Below are positions 35,162 to 44,114 of a stretch of DNA of 64,000 nucleotides, piece by piece. Every line of letters starts with the position of its first letter. Positions within the stretch are counted from its first letter, which is position 1. Both the position numbers and the translations under genes were made by a program. Where the stretch lies: contig CAJXOF010000004.1 in NCBI GenBank assembly GCA_913057945.1, positions 62,001 to 126,000 on the forward strand. The letters run 5' to 3'. Source of the DNA: an uncultured Hyphomonadaceae bacterium. GTDB taxonomy: Bacteria; Pseudomonadota; Alphaproteobacteria; Caulobacterales; Hyphomonadaceae. The notes under the pieces were generated by a model. It was not told where the DNA came from. It searched no databases and saw only the letters and a program-made list of their open reading frames with translations.

Positions 35162-36483
35162 CATTAGACCCGAACCTTGCAAACTTGCCGTTCGAGCGGC
35201 GTGTCGATTTCTGGACGCTTGGCGTCCTGAGCAGTCAACCAAGCAGTTTTCTCCAAATATTGAGGGCATTGCCCGGCGTTTTTCCGAGCGCTGTCCTGGC
35301 CTCGCTGCGGCGGCTGCATCGCGCGGGTGAACTCGCGACGCCTACGCTTCGCATGTTGGAGGTTCAGGCTCGGCGCGATGACGATTTTCTGCCCGTCGAC
35401 CTGACATTGCCGCCGCCCCATCCCCTCAACTATGAGTGGCGGTTCACAGCGACCGGCGCTCAAGTCATGTTGAACACCGCGACGCGTTATTGCGAAGCGG
35501 ACAGTCACATTTTGATGCTTGGAACGCCAGGCGTCGCCCGATCAGCGCTTGGAGCGCCTCCAACTCAGCGTCTCACATTTTTGGGCGAAGATAACCACGT
35601 CACCCGCGTTCTCGAGACCGAAAATACGAGCACTGGGTCCCCGATCACCATGCGTCGCTGCGGTCACCATCTGTCGCGAGGTTTGGCGGACGTGGTTTTA
35701 CTGGATCCGCCTTGGTACACCGATTTCGTCGAGCGAATGCTGAGATCGGCGGCTTTCGCGTGCAAAACAGGGGGAATTGTCCTGATTTCGCTCGCGCCGC
35801 TCGGCGCAAATAGGTCGGCGTTTGAGCATCGATCCGATACGCTAACGCTCGCCGCGGCATATGGGCTGAGGCTCGAGGCGATAGAAGACGCCGCCCTAGC
35901 TTACGAAACGCCATACTTCGAGGCGAATGCGTTGCGCGCGTCTGGGCTCAGCGCGCCCACGAGTTGGAGAAATGCCGATCTTGCGATTTTCAGGAAGCAA
36001 AAAGACCTGGTCGGCCATACTGACACCAATAGCCTAGATTCAGAGCGCTGGGCTGAAGTCATGATCGGTAGGATGCGTGTCTTTATTCGACGAGATGCAG
36101 ACGTCAGCCCTAGGTCGCCGTGGGCTCTAGAGCCCGTTGTAGAAGGAGAGATTCTTCCATCGGTCAGTCGGCGCGATAAGCGCAGGCTGAGCGTCGATGT
36201 CTGGACATCTGGCAATCGGATATTCAGGTGCAGCAGGCCAGACCTTTTGATTGCGGCAGCAACATGCTCTATGGCCGAATTCGCTTCGGTGGGACGAAAT
36301 GCCCCGCACGCTGGCCTGCTATCTGAAATCGACGCGGTGTCGCGACTCAAATACAGCTTACGAAAATTGGCGTCGAAAGAGACCGCTGAAGAACGCGGCG
36401 TCAAAATCGGGGGCGAAACATGGATCAGGGGATCGAACTTGCGAAACTCGCCCAACACGTCGACGGGAACTGCCGGTGGCTAA
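35158..36483 (+). CDS. wHTH plus Rossmann methyltransferase-like protein with a DPPW motif
   Basis: The 441-aa protein starts in an ATGA overlap with the radical SAM gene. Residues 1-95 look like a winged-helix region (LRALPGVFPSAVLASLRRLH). A Rossmann-type S-adenosylmethionine fold follows, with motif I ILMLGTPGVA near 122 and VVLLDPPWYTDF with D183-P-P-W186. DPPW is the motif IV form of N6-adenine methyltransferases. The helix-turn-helix plus Rossmann order also recalls the archaeal DUF43/BpsA aminopropyltransferase family, which has DPPE. The target is unknown. The last 100 residues are basic, and the gene overlaps the ASCH gene by 64 bases. Confidence 0.75.
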   Translation: MTLDPNLANLPFERRVDFWTLGVLSSQPSSFLQILRALPGVFPSAVLASLRRLHRAGELATPTLRMLEVQARRDDDFLPVDLTLPPPHPLNYEWRFTATGAQVMLNTATRYCEADSHILMLGTPGVARSALGAPPTQRLTFLGEDNHVTRVLETENTSTGSPITMRRCGHHLSRGLADVVLLDPPWYTDFVERMLRSAAFACKTGGIVLISLAPLGANRSAFEHRSDTLTLAAAYGLRLEAIEDAALAYETPYFEANALRASGLSAPTSWRNADLAIFRKQKDLVGHTDTNSLDSERWAEVMIGRMRVFIRRDADVSPRSPWALEPVVEGEILPSVSRRDKRRLSVDVWTSGNRIFRCSRPDLLIAAATCSMAEFASVGRNAPHAGLLSEIDAVSRLKYSLRKLASKETAEERGVKIGGETWIRGSNLRNSPNTSTGTAGG

Positions 36484-36926
36484 CGTATCTCGGCGACATC
36501 GAAGCCGGCAAGATAAGCGCGGACGTGCATCTTGCCGTTTTCACAGAACCCTATCTCACGTTCGTTCTTGAAGGCCTCAAAACTGTAGAATCTCGATTTA
36601 GCCGCGTACGCTGCGCGCCATACCATCAGGTCAGACCCGGCGACATCATTCTGGTGAAACAGTCGGGGGGGCCAGTCAGGGCGATCACCCAGGCGGCGGA
36701 GACATCATACTTCGACTTCGGCAGTGACTGTCTTGAGAAGGTCCGGTCGACCTATGGTCAGGGCATCTGCGCGGACGATGAATTTTGGGAGATGCAGAAG
36801 TCCGCTCTGTTCGCCACAGTCATTGAGCTGACGCATACGATCTCGATTGACCCTTTGGACATTCCAAAGCGGGACCGACGAGGGTGGGTTCCGCTTGACT
36901 GTCGCCAGCGGAGTTTCGGATTTTGA
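36420..36926 (+). CDS. ASCH-domain protein
   Basis: The 168-aa protein has the ASCH (PUA-like) pattern: EPYLTFVLEGLKTVESRFS followed by VRPGDIILVKQSGGPVRAI, with the K-T-V-E-x-R core near residues 54-59. Family members bind RNA, and some hydrolyse modified nucleosides (the N4-acetylcytidine amidohydrolase YqfB is one). An N-terminal helix precedes the domain. The start overlaps the previous gene by 64 bases, and the stop overlaps the kinase start (TTGA). It could recognise or clear the modified product of the operon. Confidence 0.8.
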   Translation: MDQGIELAKLAQHVDGNCRWLTYLGDIEAGKISADVHLAVFTEPYLTFVLEGLKTVESRFSRVRCAPYHQVRPGDIILVKQSGGPVRAITQAAETSYFDFGSDCLEKVRSTYGQGICADDEFWEMQKSALFATVIELTHTISIDPLDIPKRDRRGWVPLDCRQRSFGF

Positions 36927-37462
36927 CGGGCCGTGTCATCTGTTTTTCCGGCAAGATTGGAAGTGGGAAGTCCTCGGTCAGCGCCTCTGTCGCAAAGGGC
37001 CTCGATTGTAAGCTCGCAAGTTTTGGCGGTTACATCAGACACATGGTGGAGATGCAAGACGGAGACCCGAAGAACCGACAGGCACTGCAAGACTACGGTC
37101 AGGGGCGCGTGGAGCGTGACATCGAGGCCTTTTGTCGCGATGTCCTGAAGCATGCGAACTATCAGAATGGCGAGGACTTGGTCGTCGATGGCATTCGGCA
37201 TGTTGACGTTTTTAGCACGCTGAGCCGGCTCTTGCCGGATTGTACGGTGTCGCTCATTCATCTAGACTTAGACGACAATTTGCGCCGGTCCCGCATGGCT
37301 GGTCGCGGTGATGACCGCGCCGATTTCTCCCGCGCGGAAAACCACACCGTCGAGCAAGACCTGCAGGACAGTCTACCAATGCGGGCCGATCTAATTATCG
37401 ATGTATCGGCCCCGCTTAATGAGGTTGTCGAGAAATGTTTGCGGTTTACGCAAATGTGCTGA
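36923..37462 (+). CDS. P-loop nucleotide-kinase-like protein
   Basis: The 179-aa protein has Walker A GKIGSGKSS at residues 10-18 and a DGIRHVDVF segment near 89 in the place of the substrate or DR motif. The C-terminal lid has basic residues (DNLRRSRMAGRGDD). The fold type is that of dephospho-CoA, deoxynucleoside-monophosphate or adenylate-like kinases; phage kinases for modified dNMPs share it. The start is TTG 36923, inside the TTGA overlap with the ASCH stop, with GGAG about ten bases upstream. It ends the operon. A role in phosphorylating an unusual nucleotide would suit the radical SAM and methyltransferase partners, but is not proven. Confidence 0.75.
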   Translation: MTGRVICFSGKIGSGKSSVSASVAKGLDCKLASFGGYIRHMVEMQDGDPKNRQALQDYGQGRVERDIEAFCRDVLKHANYQNGEDLVVDGIRHVDVFSTLSRLLPDCTVSLIHLDLDDNLRRSRMAGRGDDRADFSRAENHTVEQDLQDSLPMRADLIIDVSAPLNEVVEKCLRFTQMC

Positions 37463-37475
37463 AGTGCTTGGGACT

Positions 37476-37532
37476 AGTGGTCCGGCCTTGGCGTTAAAAT
37501 CCGCCAAAAAATAACACACGTTCCGGACCACT
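37476..37532. terminator. Nested inverted repeats closing the seven-gene operon
   Basis: Outer arms AGTGGTCCGG (37476-37485) and CCGGACCACT (37523-37532) are perfect over 10 bases. Inside, TTGGCG (37488-37493) and CGCCAA (37502-37507) enclose an 8-base loop and are followed by an A-rich run. The structure lies 14 bases after the kinase stop and 170 bases from the convergent helicase stop, so a two-way transcription end is likely. The outer pair could also mark an edge of the inserted module. Confidence 0.5.
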
Positions 37533-37702
37533 TTCACCAGATCACGTCAGTGATCCTGTAAACTGACCTGATTTCCTAGTTGGCATTCGCGGCCTGCCAT
37601 TTGCATTTCTTGCGTCCGATTTCAGAGACGGGTCTTGAATGACATTCTCCGGGAGCTAAGCGCAGAGGACGCCGTGGTGTCAAACAACGCCTGTACTCCG
37701 CC

Positions 37703-40700
37703 CTACGGCGCACAAAATACTCTCAGTTTGGCGGCAAGCTGACCGGCCGCAGCCAGTGTCGTCTCCATGAGGTGGTACATCTGGAGGGCTTCTGGGGGCA
37801 CGTCGTCTTTCCGGAACGCTTTGTCAAAAGCGCTTGCTGACATCATGTTGCCAAGCACGAGCCAGATTTCCCTGTCTGTCTGTGGGTTGCGCAGGAGCCG
37901 TTCGAGCCGGGCCCAGGCATCTGCTCCCGCTAGTCCTTCAGGCTTGCGTATGCGGTTGGCCACCTTGAACTGCTCTTTTTTCGCACCGGCGAAGGAATGG
38001 GGCCGGTCCCAACGACTAAGATTGGGCGGTACCTGCAGGGTAAAGAGCGAAAGCGGACCTGTATTCTTCTGGGCCTGCGCACAGACCTCCTGGATCGCTG
38101 AGGCCGAGGTCGGGGCGTAGGCCCGGCTCGCCTTGGCATGCACGAAGACCACGCGCGGGTGCTCGCCTTCATCCGCCAGGATGAAATCGCTGATCTCATT
38201 GCCCATGTCGTCGCAAATGATGAGGCTCGGCGTGAACGTGATCCGGGGCGGGTGATAGGCCTTTAGCCACTCTCGCGGCATACCGAACGTATTGGTGTCG
38301 ATACCAGCGCCCCATCCATCGATAATCCCGAACAGGGCATCCGGATCATAGTTTTTGCCGACGCCGTCACTGCCGGCGCCGAGCACTTTGCTACCCTTCT
38401 CCAATGCCGCGTTCTTGAACGTGCGCGATGGATACAGGCAATGTCCGACATGGAACCGGTCCGGATCAAATGCCTCCCCGGTGGCCAGACCCGGTCGATA
38501 GAACCGGCCATGGACATAGATCAGGCCCGGGGCATCAGGAATGATGTTAAAGGCCTGCTTCTGATTGAGAAACCGGCAGAGGGGCATATCCTTTAAAGCG
38601 CCTTCGGCCGAATAGGCTGCATCAATTTCGGACGAATCCAGACGGTAGCGCTGTGACTTGATGTTGAATGACACGCCGAGTGGGTAGTCGACCTGGTTGA
38701 GCTTGATGGTGAACCGGCTGACTTGGATGGTCTCGCCGTCGCGTTTAACAGTTTCAACACCGGTTCGGTTGACGCAGAGGTCGTCGGTTTCGAGCGGCAC
38801 GTTCGCCTTGCCGGGCGACACGAAGGTGTAATGATCCATGGCCTCGAAGAGGTCGACGAGGATATTGCGGGCAAGCCCGTTCCTGATGCGGCCAGGTTCC
38901 TCAGTGGCATAGCGATGGAACACACCCGGGGTCTGGGTTCCCGCGCTCATCTGCTCCGACAGGGACTCGACCCATGCCTTGAGCGCTTTCAGCCGGAGCT
39001 TTTCGCCCGCCTCGCTAATTGTCGCGTTGGTCAGCCCGATATAGCGCCGTATAATGTCCGGGGTGCTTCCATCTCCGGCCGGCACCTCCCCGGGCGCCAC
39101 CAGATCCTGATCTTCAACTGCATCAAGCGGTACCGTCTCGATTTCGACCACATCAAGGTCATCCACGATACGGGGCCTGTCGCCATTGAATCCAGTCATG
39201 TTGGACAGGACATGGCCATGTTCGTCGAGGCCGGGCGGGATTGCGCCGATGCTGGGCGCGGAGATCGAGCGCCGGCGAACAACCCGGTTTCCAAGATTGG
39301 TGTTGAGGGAGGACACTGCGCTGATCCGACCGACCGCGCCCGGAGAAATAAGGCGCTGCAGATCTTCCCTTGCCACTCTGGAAAGACCGGTCGTGTCGCT
39401 GAGCCCGGGTGCGGTGCCCGATGTATCCGCGATTGCCACGAGCCGGGCGTCTGGCAAGGCTATGATGGCCCTAGCGCCATTGACGATCTCGATGAAATAG
39501 GTGGTGTTGAGGAATTCCGGCGTCGACGCGCGCGCATAGACCAGGATCGCCATGTCATCGCCTTCGTAGACGCGCTCATAAAGTGTCTCGCCATCGTCGA
39601 GTTGTACCTCCATTTCGGAAACAAGCGTTTCGAAAGAGAAGTCCTTTGTCGTGCGCCTTAGAGTGACGCGTCTATCGAACAGGAATTCATCGACAGGGTT
39701 TTCGACGGATTCCAACTGCAGTTTGCGCCGGAAGCTCCGGTTGATGTACTCCACGTCAGGGAGCACTTCGCGGACGCGCTCGATATAGTATTTCGTTACG
39801 TTCTGAGCGAGTAGATCCGGGGTCAGACCTTTGTCATAGTCGATAAATCGTTCCCACAGCTGGCCGATGCGTCCGCCAAAGTGATCGAGAACATGTGCTG
39901 TTTTCTGCCTCTCCCCGGGAGCCGTGCGGATGATGCGTCCGGTCTGCTGAATGACCGAACGTGCATTCGAAAGCGGGTCGAAGAAGGCGAGTACACAGAA
40001 GCGATGATCATCTATTCCTTCGATGAGCTTGTACTGGTGGATCCAAACCTGCGCCGCTGTATTTTGCGGAAGTGGAACTGCCTTCTTCTTCCAGGGCGTG
40101 CTGGCACTCTCCGAAAATGTATCGTGGATCGCGACCACTGCCATGCCTCGTTCCATGAATGCCTTTGCCAGCCGCTCGATCTTGGGGGCAGTATCGGCAT
40201 GGATGATAATACGGGGCCAGTCCTCGTGTGAGAGACCGTACATTTCCTCGCAAAAATCCAGGGTATCCTGGCAGAACCTGTCGGCGGATCTCAGCGGCTG
40301 ACGGCCGTGAACCTTGACCTTCCGCACATGGCCTTGACTGCTGGCCGTCTCATAAGTCAGCAGTGCTATGTTCTCCCGCCGGATCTCGAAAGGACGCAAA
40401 TCGTTCCGAAACGGGGTTGCGGTAAACAGGACAGTCGGCGCTGCCAGTGCGCGTATTGTCTCGCTCCAACTCGCAGCAGGCTCATAGTGCCCCTCGTCGA
40501 ATATGACTGTGTCGATCCGGCTCCGAAGTGTCTCATATCGGATAGGGTCATTACGCTTCAGGGTTTGAAGTAGGCTGACAGTCATGATCAGCACCCCCGA
40601 ATTGTTCTCAAGCCAGTCCAGAACACTATCGCCGGATCCCTCCGTAGGCTTTGTACGTAAAATGAGCTCATTTCGCAGGGTATCGGGGACGAGGTTTATT

Positions 40701-41074
40701 GCTCGCCGTTGGATACCGCCTGCGCTCGCCCTGAGATCCGCACCGGCCTTGATTAGGTAAACGGGCTTCTCCGGCATGTTGATCGCGGCGAGCGCGAATT
40801 TGTCAGGATCAAGATAGAGGTTTCCGCCGAGCTCCCTCGCCAGCTGATCGCGGATAGCCGTTCGCGTGGTCAGGATCAGGCATGTCCCCACTTCGGACAG
40901 GCACTGGCTGTAGCCCGCGATGACGACCGTTTTGCCCGTTCCCGTCGGATGGCAGACGAGCGCGGCACCATTGGTTTCATTGGTGAGGTACGCCTCGCGA
41001 TAGGCGCGAAGCTTGTCCAGCGCCTCGGACTGGTAGTCGCGAAACTTATCCGAATGGCGAAGTTTTTCACCCAT
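37703..41074 (-). CDS. Large SF2 helicase with a possible C-terminal nuclease domain
   Basis: At 1123 aa, this is a DEAD/DEAH-like superfamily 2 protein. It has the Q-like segment FRDYQSEALDKL, Walker A HPTGTGKT near residue 45, motif II FDEGH near 195, FTATPF (motif III) and QQTGRIIR (motif VI). About 500 residues of unknown fold follow. The C-terminal part has EISDFILAD followed by VVFVHAKA (near 960-980), which resembles a PD-(D/E)XK core with His in place of Glu. Such helicase-nuclease chains are common in defence and repair. The start at ATG 41074 fits the domain; the frame opens at 41122. It faces the seven-gene operon. Confidence 0.85.
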   Translation of the reverse strand: MGEKLRHSDKFRDYQSEALDKLRAYREAYLTNETNGAALVCHPTGTGKTVVIAGYSQCLSEVGTCLILTTRTAIRDQLARELGGNLYLDPDKFALAAINMPEKPVYLIKAGADLRASAGGIQRRAINLVPDTLRNELILRTKPTEGSGDSVLDWLENNSGVLIMTVSLLQTLKRNDPIRYETLRSRIDTVIFDEGHYEPAASWSETIRALAAPTVLFTATPFRNDLRPFEIRRENIALLTYETASSQGHVRKVKVHGRQPLRSADRFCQDTLDFCEEMYGLSHEDWPRIIIHADTAPKIERLAKAFMERGMAVVAIHDTFSESASTPWKKKAVPLPQNTAAQVWIHQYKLIEGIDDHRFCVLAFFDPLSNARSVIQQTGRIIRTAPGERQKTAHVLDHFGGRIGQLWERFIDYDKGLTPDLLAQNVTKYYIERVREVLPDVEYINRSFRRKLQLESVENPVDEFLFDRRVTLRRTTKDFSFETLVSEMEVQLDDGETLYERVYEGDDMAILVYARASTPEFLNTTYFIEIVNGARAIIALPDARLVAIADTSGTAPGLSDTTGLSRVAREDLQRLISPGAVGRISAVSSLNTNLGNRVVRRRSISAPSIGAIPPGLDEHGHVLSNMTGFNGDRPRIVDDLDVVEIETVPLDAVEDQDLVAPGEVPAGDGSTPDIIRRYIGLTNATISEAGEKLRLKALKAWVESLSEQMSAGTQTPGVFHRYATEEPGRIRNGLARNILVDLFEAMDHYTFVSPGKANVPLETDDLCVNRTGVETVKRDGETIQVSRFTIKLNQVDYPLGVSFNIKSQRYRLDSSEIDAAYSAEGALKDMPLCRFLNQKQAFNIIPDAPGLIYVHGRFYRPGLATGEAFDPDRFHVGHCLYPSRTFKNAALEKGSKVLGAGSDGVGKNYDPDALFGIIDGWGAGIDTNTFGMPREWLKAYHPPRITFTPSLIICDDMGNEISDFILADEGEHPRVVFVHAKASRAYAPTSASAIQEVCAQAQKNTGPLSLFTLQVPPNLSRWDRPHSFAGAKKEQFKVANRIRKPEGLAGADAWARLERLLRNPQTDREIWLVLGNMMSASAFDKAFRKDDVPPEALQMYHLMETTLAAAGQLAAKLRVFCAP

Positions 41075-41391
41075 TAAACCTGTCGTAGAGTAAATTCGCC
41101 AACAATTTGTGAATACTGCCACCGGTAAGTATTGCGAACGAACTGACTAAGCTGGAAGGAGATGACATCATATGTGCCTCGCCAAGCGGGTTCTCGGCTA
41201 ACTGCGATCGACGAAATCCGATGTTGTCAACTCAGAAGCAAACGACCCACGCCTTCGCAGAGTGTAATTTGAACTTCAGCAGCTTCCTGGTCGGCTCTTG
41301 ATGCGCCGATCCCGAACATACGGAAACCAATCGCGCCAATATTCAGGAGTATTCGAATCACCTGGTCCCTTCTCGATGACCAGGCATGAGA

Positions 41392-43296
41392 TCAGTCCGG
41401 TGTCCTTATTCCACGCCCCAGCGTCCACGAAATCCGACCTCCGCGCACAACACCCGACACCGCCATCCCGCGCCGCTGCTCCAGTACCTGCCGCCACGGC
41501 ACAATCGTAAAATCCCGCTGTCTCTCGATCACTGCAAATTTCCCGCTCACCCGCGTCACTGGCTCGCGGTAAGTCCCGTCGACATGACCTCGGTCCGGTG
41601 CCGGCGAATACGGCTTATCGATCTCTTCGCTCAATGTTCTCCCCGCCTGCGCAAGATCGCGCTTCATCAACTCCGTCTTCTGTGCCGCAGACAAGCCAAT
41701 GCCAGCCTCTACCTTCATTCCAATCCCCGCCAGAAATGCCCGTCGCTTCACCTGCGCCTCAGCCACCTCTCTCCCAAATCCGAGCTGCACGCTGGACGGG
41801 GCAGGGACATCATCCAGCCAGGTCACACCGAGCGCCGTCTCCTGCTCTCTCAGGCCCAGCTCCGAGCGAACCAGAACCTGCACTGCCCGGAACCGTGCCT
41901 GGGTCCGCTCGTACGCTTTTGTCTTGTCGAGATAGTCCGATGGAATCTTCCAGTTCGCATCAACTGACCGTTCCACATGGCCAGCGCGCCGCAAAGCCTC
42001 CAGCCGCCGCACATGGGCAGCGATAAATTCCGGACTGGATCGCGGATTATCGGCCTGGTGGAGGCTGGCAGAATATGTCCCGCCATTCGCCCGCGCGATC
42101 CGGTCGATCGTGATATCTGATGGCTTTGGCTCAAGGTTCGGTGGAGATACGGTGACGATCGCCGCGCGTTTCACTTCCTCGACTTCGCCCGCGACACCCA
42201 GTTCCACAAACACAGCTCGCCCATCCATGCCGTCGATGATGGCGTATGCGCGATCATGCGCCTCACCCGTCAGGCCCGTCTGAAGCACCGCACCTGTCAC
42301 GCCACGGCCGTCCGGATCAGACTTGTCGAATATTGCGTCCGCATCCAGCCGACGGTCTCCGCGTCCTGCAAGCGCGCGGTTCATCGTCTTGATGATGTCA
42401 TGACGCTCGGACAAGTCTCGCAACACGCCCCGGAAATTCTCCCGCATCTGCCAGCGTCCGGCACCGAGTTTCTGAGCAAGCCCGAGCCGTTCCAGTGTCC
42501 GCAGCCGGGCGGCATGCAGGGTGCGATAGTGCGAAGGACTTTCCTTCAACAGGAACTCCCCCTCAGAATTGATCTGCCGCGCGATGAAATGATCGATCCG
42601 CGTCACCCGCTCGGCCGCAACTTCGGCATTGAGTTTTCGCTCCTGTTCGAGCCGGGTTTCCGGGCCAAGCTCAAGTGTCACCAGGTCCACTGCGCGCTCC
42701 CGGATCCCGTGGGATATATACGCCCGCTTCATGACAAGATCCGAGCCATCTTCGCGCCGTCCCCGGATCACGAGGTGCGCATGCGGCCGGCCCGTATCAT
42801 GGTGTACCGCGCCGACCCATTCGAGCCGTGTGTTGAGATCAGTTTCCATCTGCGAAACCAGGTCTCGTACGAAGGGCTTGAGATCGGCCATTTCGGCGCC
42901 GTCTTCTGGCGAGACGATGAACCGGAAATGATGTCGGTCGTCGGTAATGGATTTGATGAGATCGGACGCGTTGGAGTCTTCGCTCATGGCGTCAAAAAGC
43001 TTCCCGCGATCCTTCTCCTCAAGCGCTGCGTCGCGCCTTATGTATCCGATATGGGCTGCCAGTGCCGCCACGCTCGATGCTGACATGCGCACAATGCGTG
43101 CTTTGACGATGACGCGCCTCTGTCCGCTGCGCGGGCCATGTCGAGGCCGGGCGGGCAGGGTAGTTCGGCGGACACCGCCTGCCGAGGACAAGGCTTTCGT
43201 CATCCGCGTCAGGTAGGTCTTCGCGCGCTCCCCTGATCCAGCCGACCGAATCCTGCCAGGTCTCGGCGTGAACGGATTGTCCGGCGGCATGCTCAT
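41392..43296 (-). CDS. Relaxase/mobilization nuclease with DUF3363 (Rlx-like)
   Basis: The relaxase nicks DNA at oriT and is carried to the recipient. The 634-aa protein begins DNPFTPRPGRIRSAG, typical for this family. It has AHIGYIRRDAALE (Tyr candidate for the DNA link) and the metal-binding histidines in HHDTGRPHAHLVIRGRR near residue 165. The long C-terminal part matches DUF3363 (RNFRGVLRDLSERHD is in this region in similar form) and ends RGISWTLGRG. No oriT could be identified. Its start overlaps the peptidase stop (ATGA), so the two are coupled. Confidence 0.93.
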   Translation of the reverse strand: MSMPPDNPFTPRPGRIRSAGSGERAKTYLTRMTKALSSAGGVRRTTLPARPRHGPRSGQRRVIVKARIVRMSASSVAALAAHIGYIRRDAALEEKDRGKLFDAMSEDSNASDLIKSITDDRHHFRFIVSPEDGAEMADLKPFVRDLVSQMETDLNTRLEWVGAVHHDTGRPHAHLVIRGRREDGSDLVMKRAYISHGIRERAVDLVTLELGPETRLEQERKLNAEVAAERVTRIDHFIARQINSEGEFLLKESPSHYRTLHAARLRTLERLGLAQKLGAGRWQMRENFRGVLRDLSERHDIIKTMNRALAGRGDRRLDADAIFDKSDPDGRGVTGAVLQTGLTGEAHDRAYAIIDGMDGRAVFVELGVAGEVEEVKRAAIVTVSPPNLEPKPSDITIDRIARANGGTYSASLHQADNPRSSPEFIAAHVRRLEALRRAGHVERSVDANWKIPSDYLDKTKAYERTQARFRAVQVLVRSELGLREQETALGVTWLDDVPAPSSVQLGFGREVAEAQVKRRAFLAGIGMKVEAGIGLSAAQKTELMKRDLAQAGRTLSEEIDKPYSPAPDRGHVDGTYREPVTRVSGKFAVIERQRDFTIVPWRQVLEQRRGMAVSGVVRGGRISWTLGRGIRTPD

Positions 43297-44033
43297 TCGG
43301 GTTCATCCGAGGGAAAACAGGCCAGATTACCCTTATGGAGCCATGCCAATCTGTTGTTGCTATTGAGGGTTTCATCAAACCACAGAGCTGTGTCCTGAGG
43401 CGTGGAACCATAAAAATCGATGTGCAGACAAGGCGATAGCCTCTCATTGGCTCCATGAGCTTTTATCTTGCATTCCGATCTGTCCCCATTTTTCCCAATC
43501 AACCCTTCTGCATGCTCCTTCCGATCACCGCCTATCCACACCGCACGACCAATGATGTCGCCCTCCCTGACCGCTCCAAAATACCGTCCATCAAAGGAAT
43601 CCGGTGTGCGATCAGAAAGGAGCAGAACCTCTTCTGCCTGAAGCTGCCTGCAGCCCGTCCAGGGAGACGGCAGGGCGCGTCCCATACTATCTGTTGATAG
43701 CAGGCGGACAGTCGAAGTCCCGTTGATCTGTAACACACCCTTGATCTCACAAACCGTGTCGCCTTCGAGCGCCCGGACGTTCTTGATGACGGGGATGCCT
43801 GGCGCAAGATAGCGCCTCTGGATCGCGAGTCTCGAAGCGGCCTCTGGCAGGTTCGAGACAACCAGATCACCCCGCGAAATCACCTCCAAAGGTTCGACGC
43901 GATACCACCCAAGCGGAGCACTTTCGCTCGGATTGTAGAGTAATATGGGCGGTAAAACACCAGTCGCCGGAAGGCCTGTCAATGCCACTCCGAGCACAGA
44001 AATACCGCTCCAAAATACTGCGCGGAGGCTCAT
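43293..44033 (-). CDS. traF: TraF-like signal peptidase (S26 family)
   Basis: This is a membrane-bound serine protease of the type that matures and cyclises the conjugal pilin. The N-terminal membrane segment (VFWSGISVLGVALTGLPATGV) is followed by NPSESAPLGWYRV, in which the Ser matches the nucleophile position. KNVRALEGDTVC follows, with the general-base Lys. The box D-like region DSFDGRYFGAV is also present. ATG 44033 fits the family start. The protein has about 75 extra residues after the usual end (from WIGGDRKEH), which I cannot assign. It is coupled to the relaxase gene. Confidence 0.9.
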   Translation of the reverse strand: MSLRAVFWSGISVLGVALTGLPATGVLPPILLYNPSESAPLGWYRVEPLEVISRGDLVVSNLPEAASRLAIQRRYLAPGIPVIKNVRALEGDTVCEIKGVLQINGTSTVRLLSTDSMGRALPSPWTGCRQLQAEEVLLLSDRTPDSFDGRYFGAVREGDIIGRAVWIGGDRKEHAEGLIGKNGDRSECKIKAHGANERLSPCLHIDFYGSTPQDTALWFDETLNSNNRLAWLHKGNLACFPSDEPE

Positions 44034-44114
44034 GAAAAGCCCCTCCAGTTGCTCGAAAGAAGTCTCCAATTGGCCATCGACAATGTGATTGAATCTGTTC
44101 TCAATGCCCTGATT

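Noticed and set aside
36420..36926. ASCH protein as a YqfB orthologue
   Set aside because: It is longer than YqfB and the similarity is limited to the general ASCH core, so no specific activity is assigned.
41276..41497. 73-codon minus-strand frame at the relaxase end
   Set aside because: It overlaps the conserved relaxase C-terminus in another frame and shows no family.
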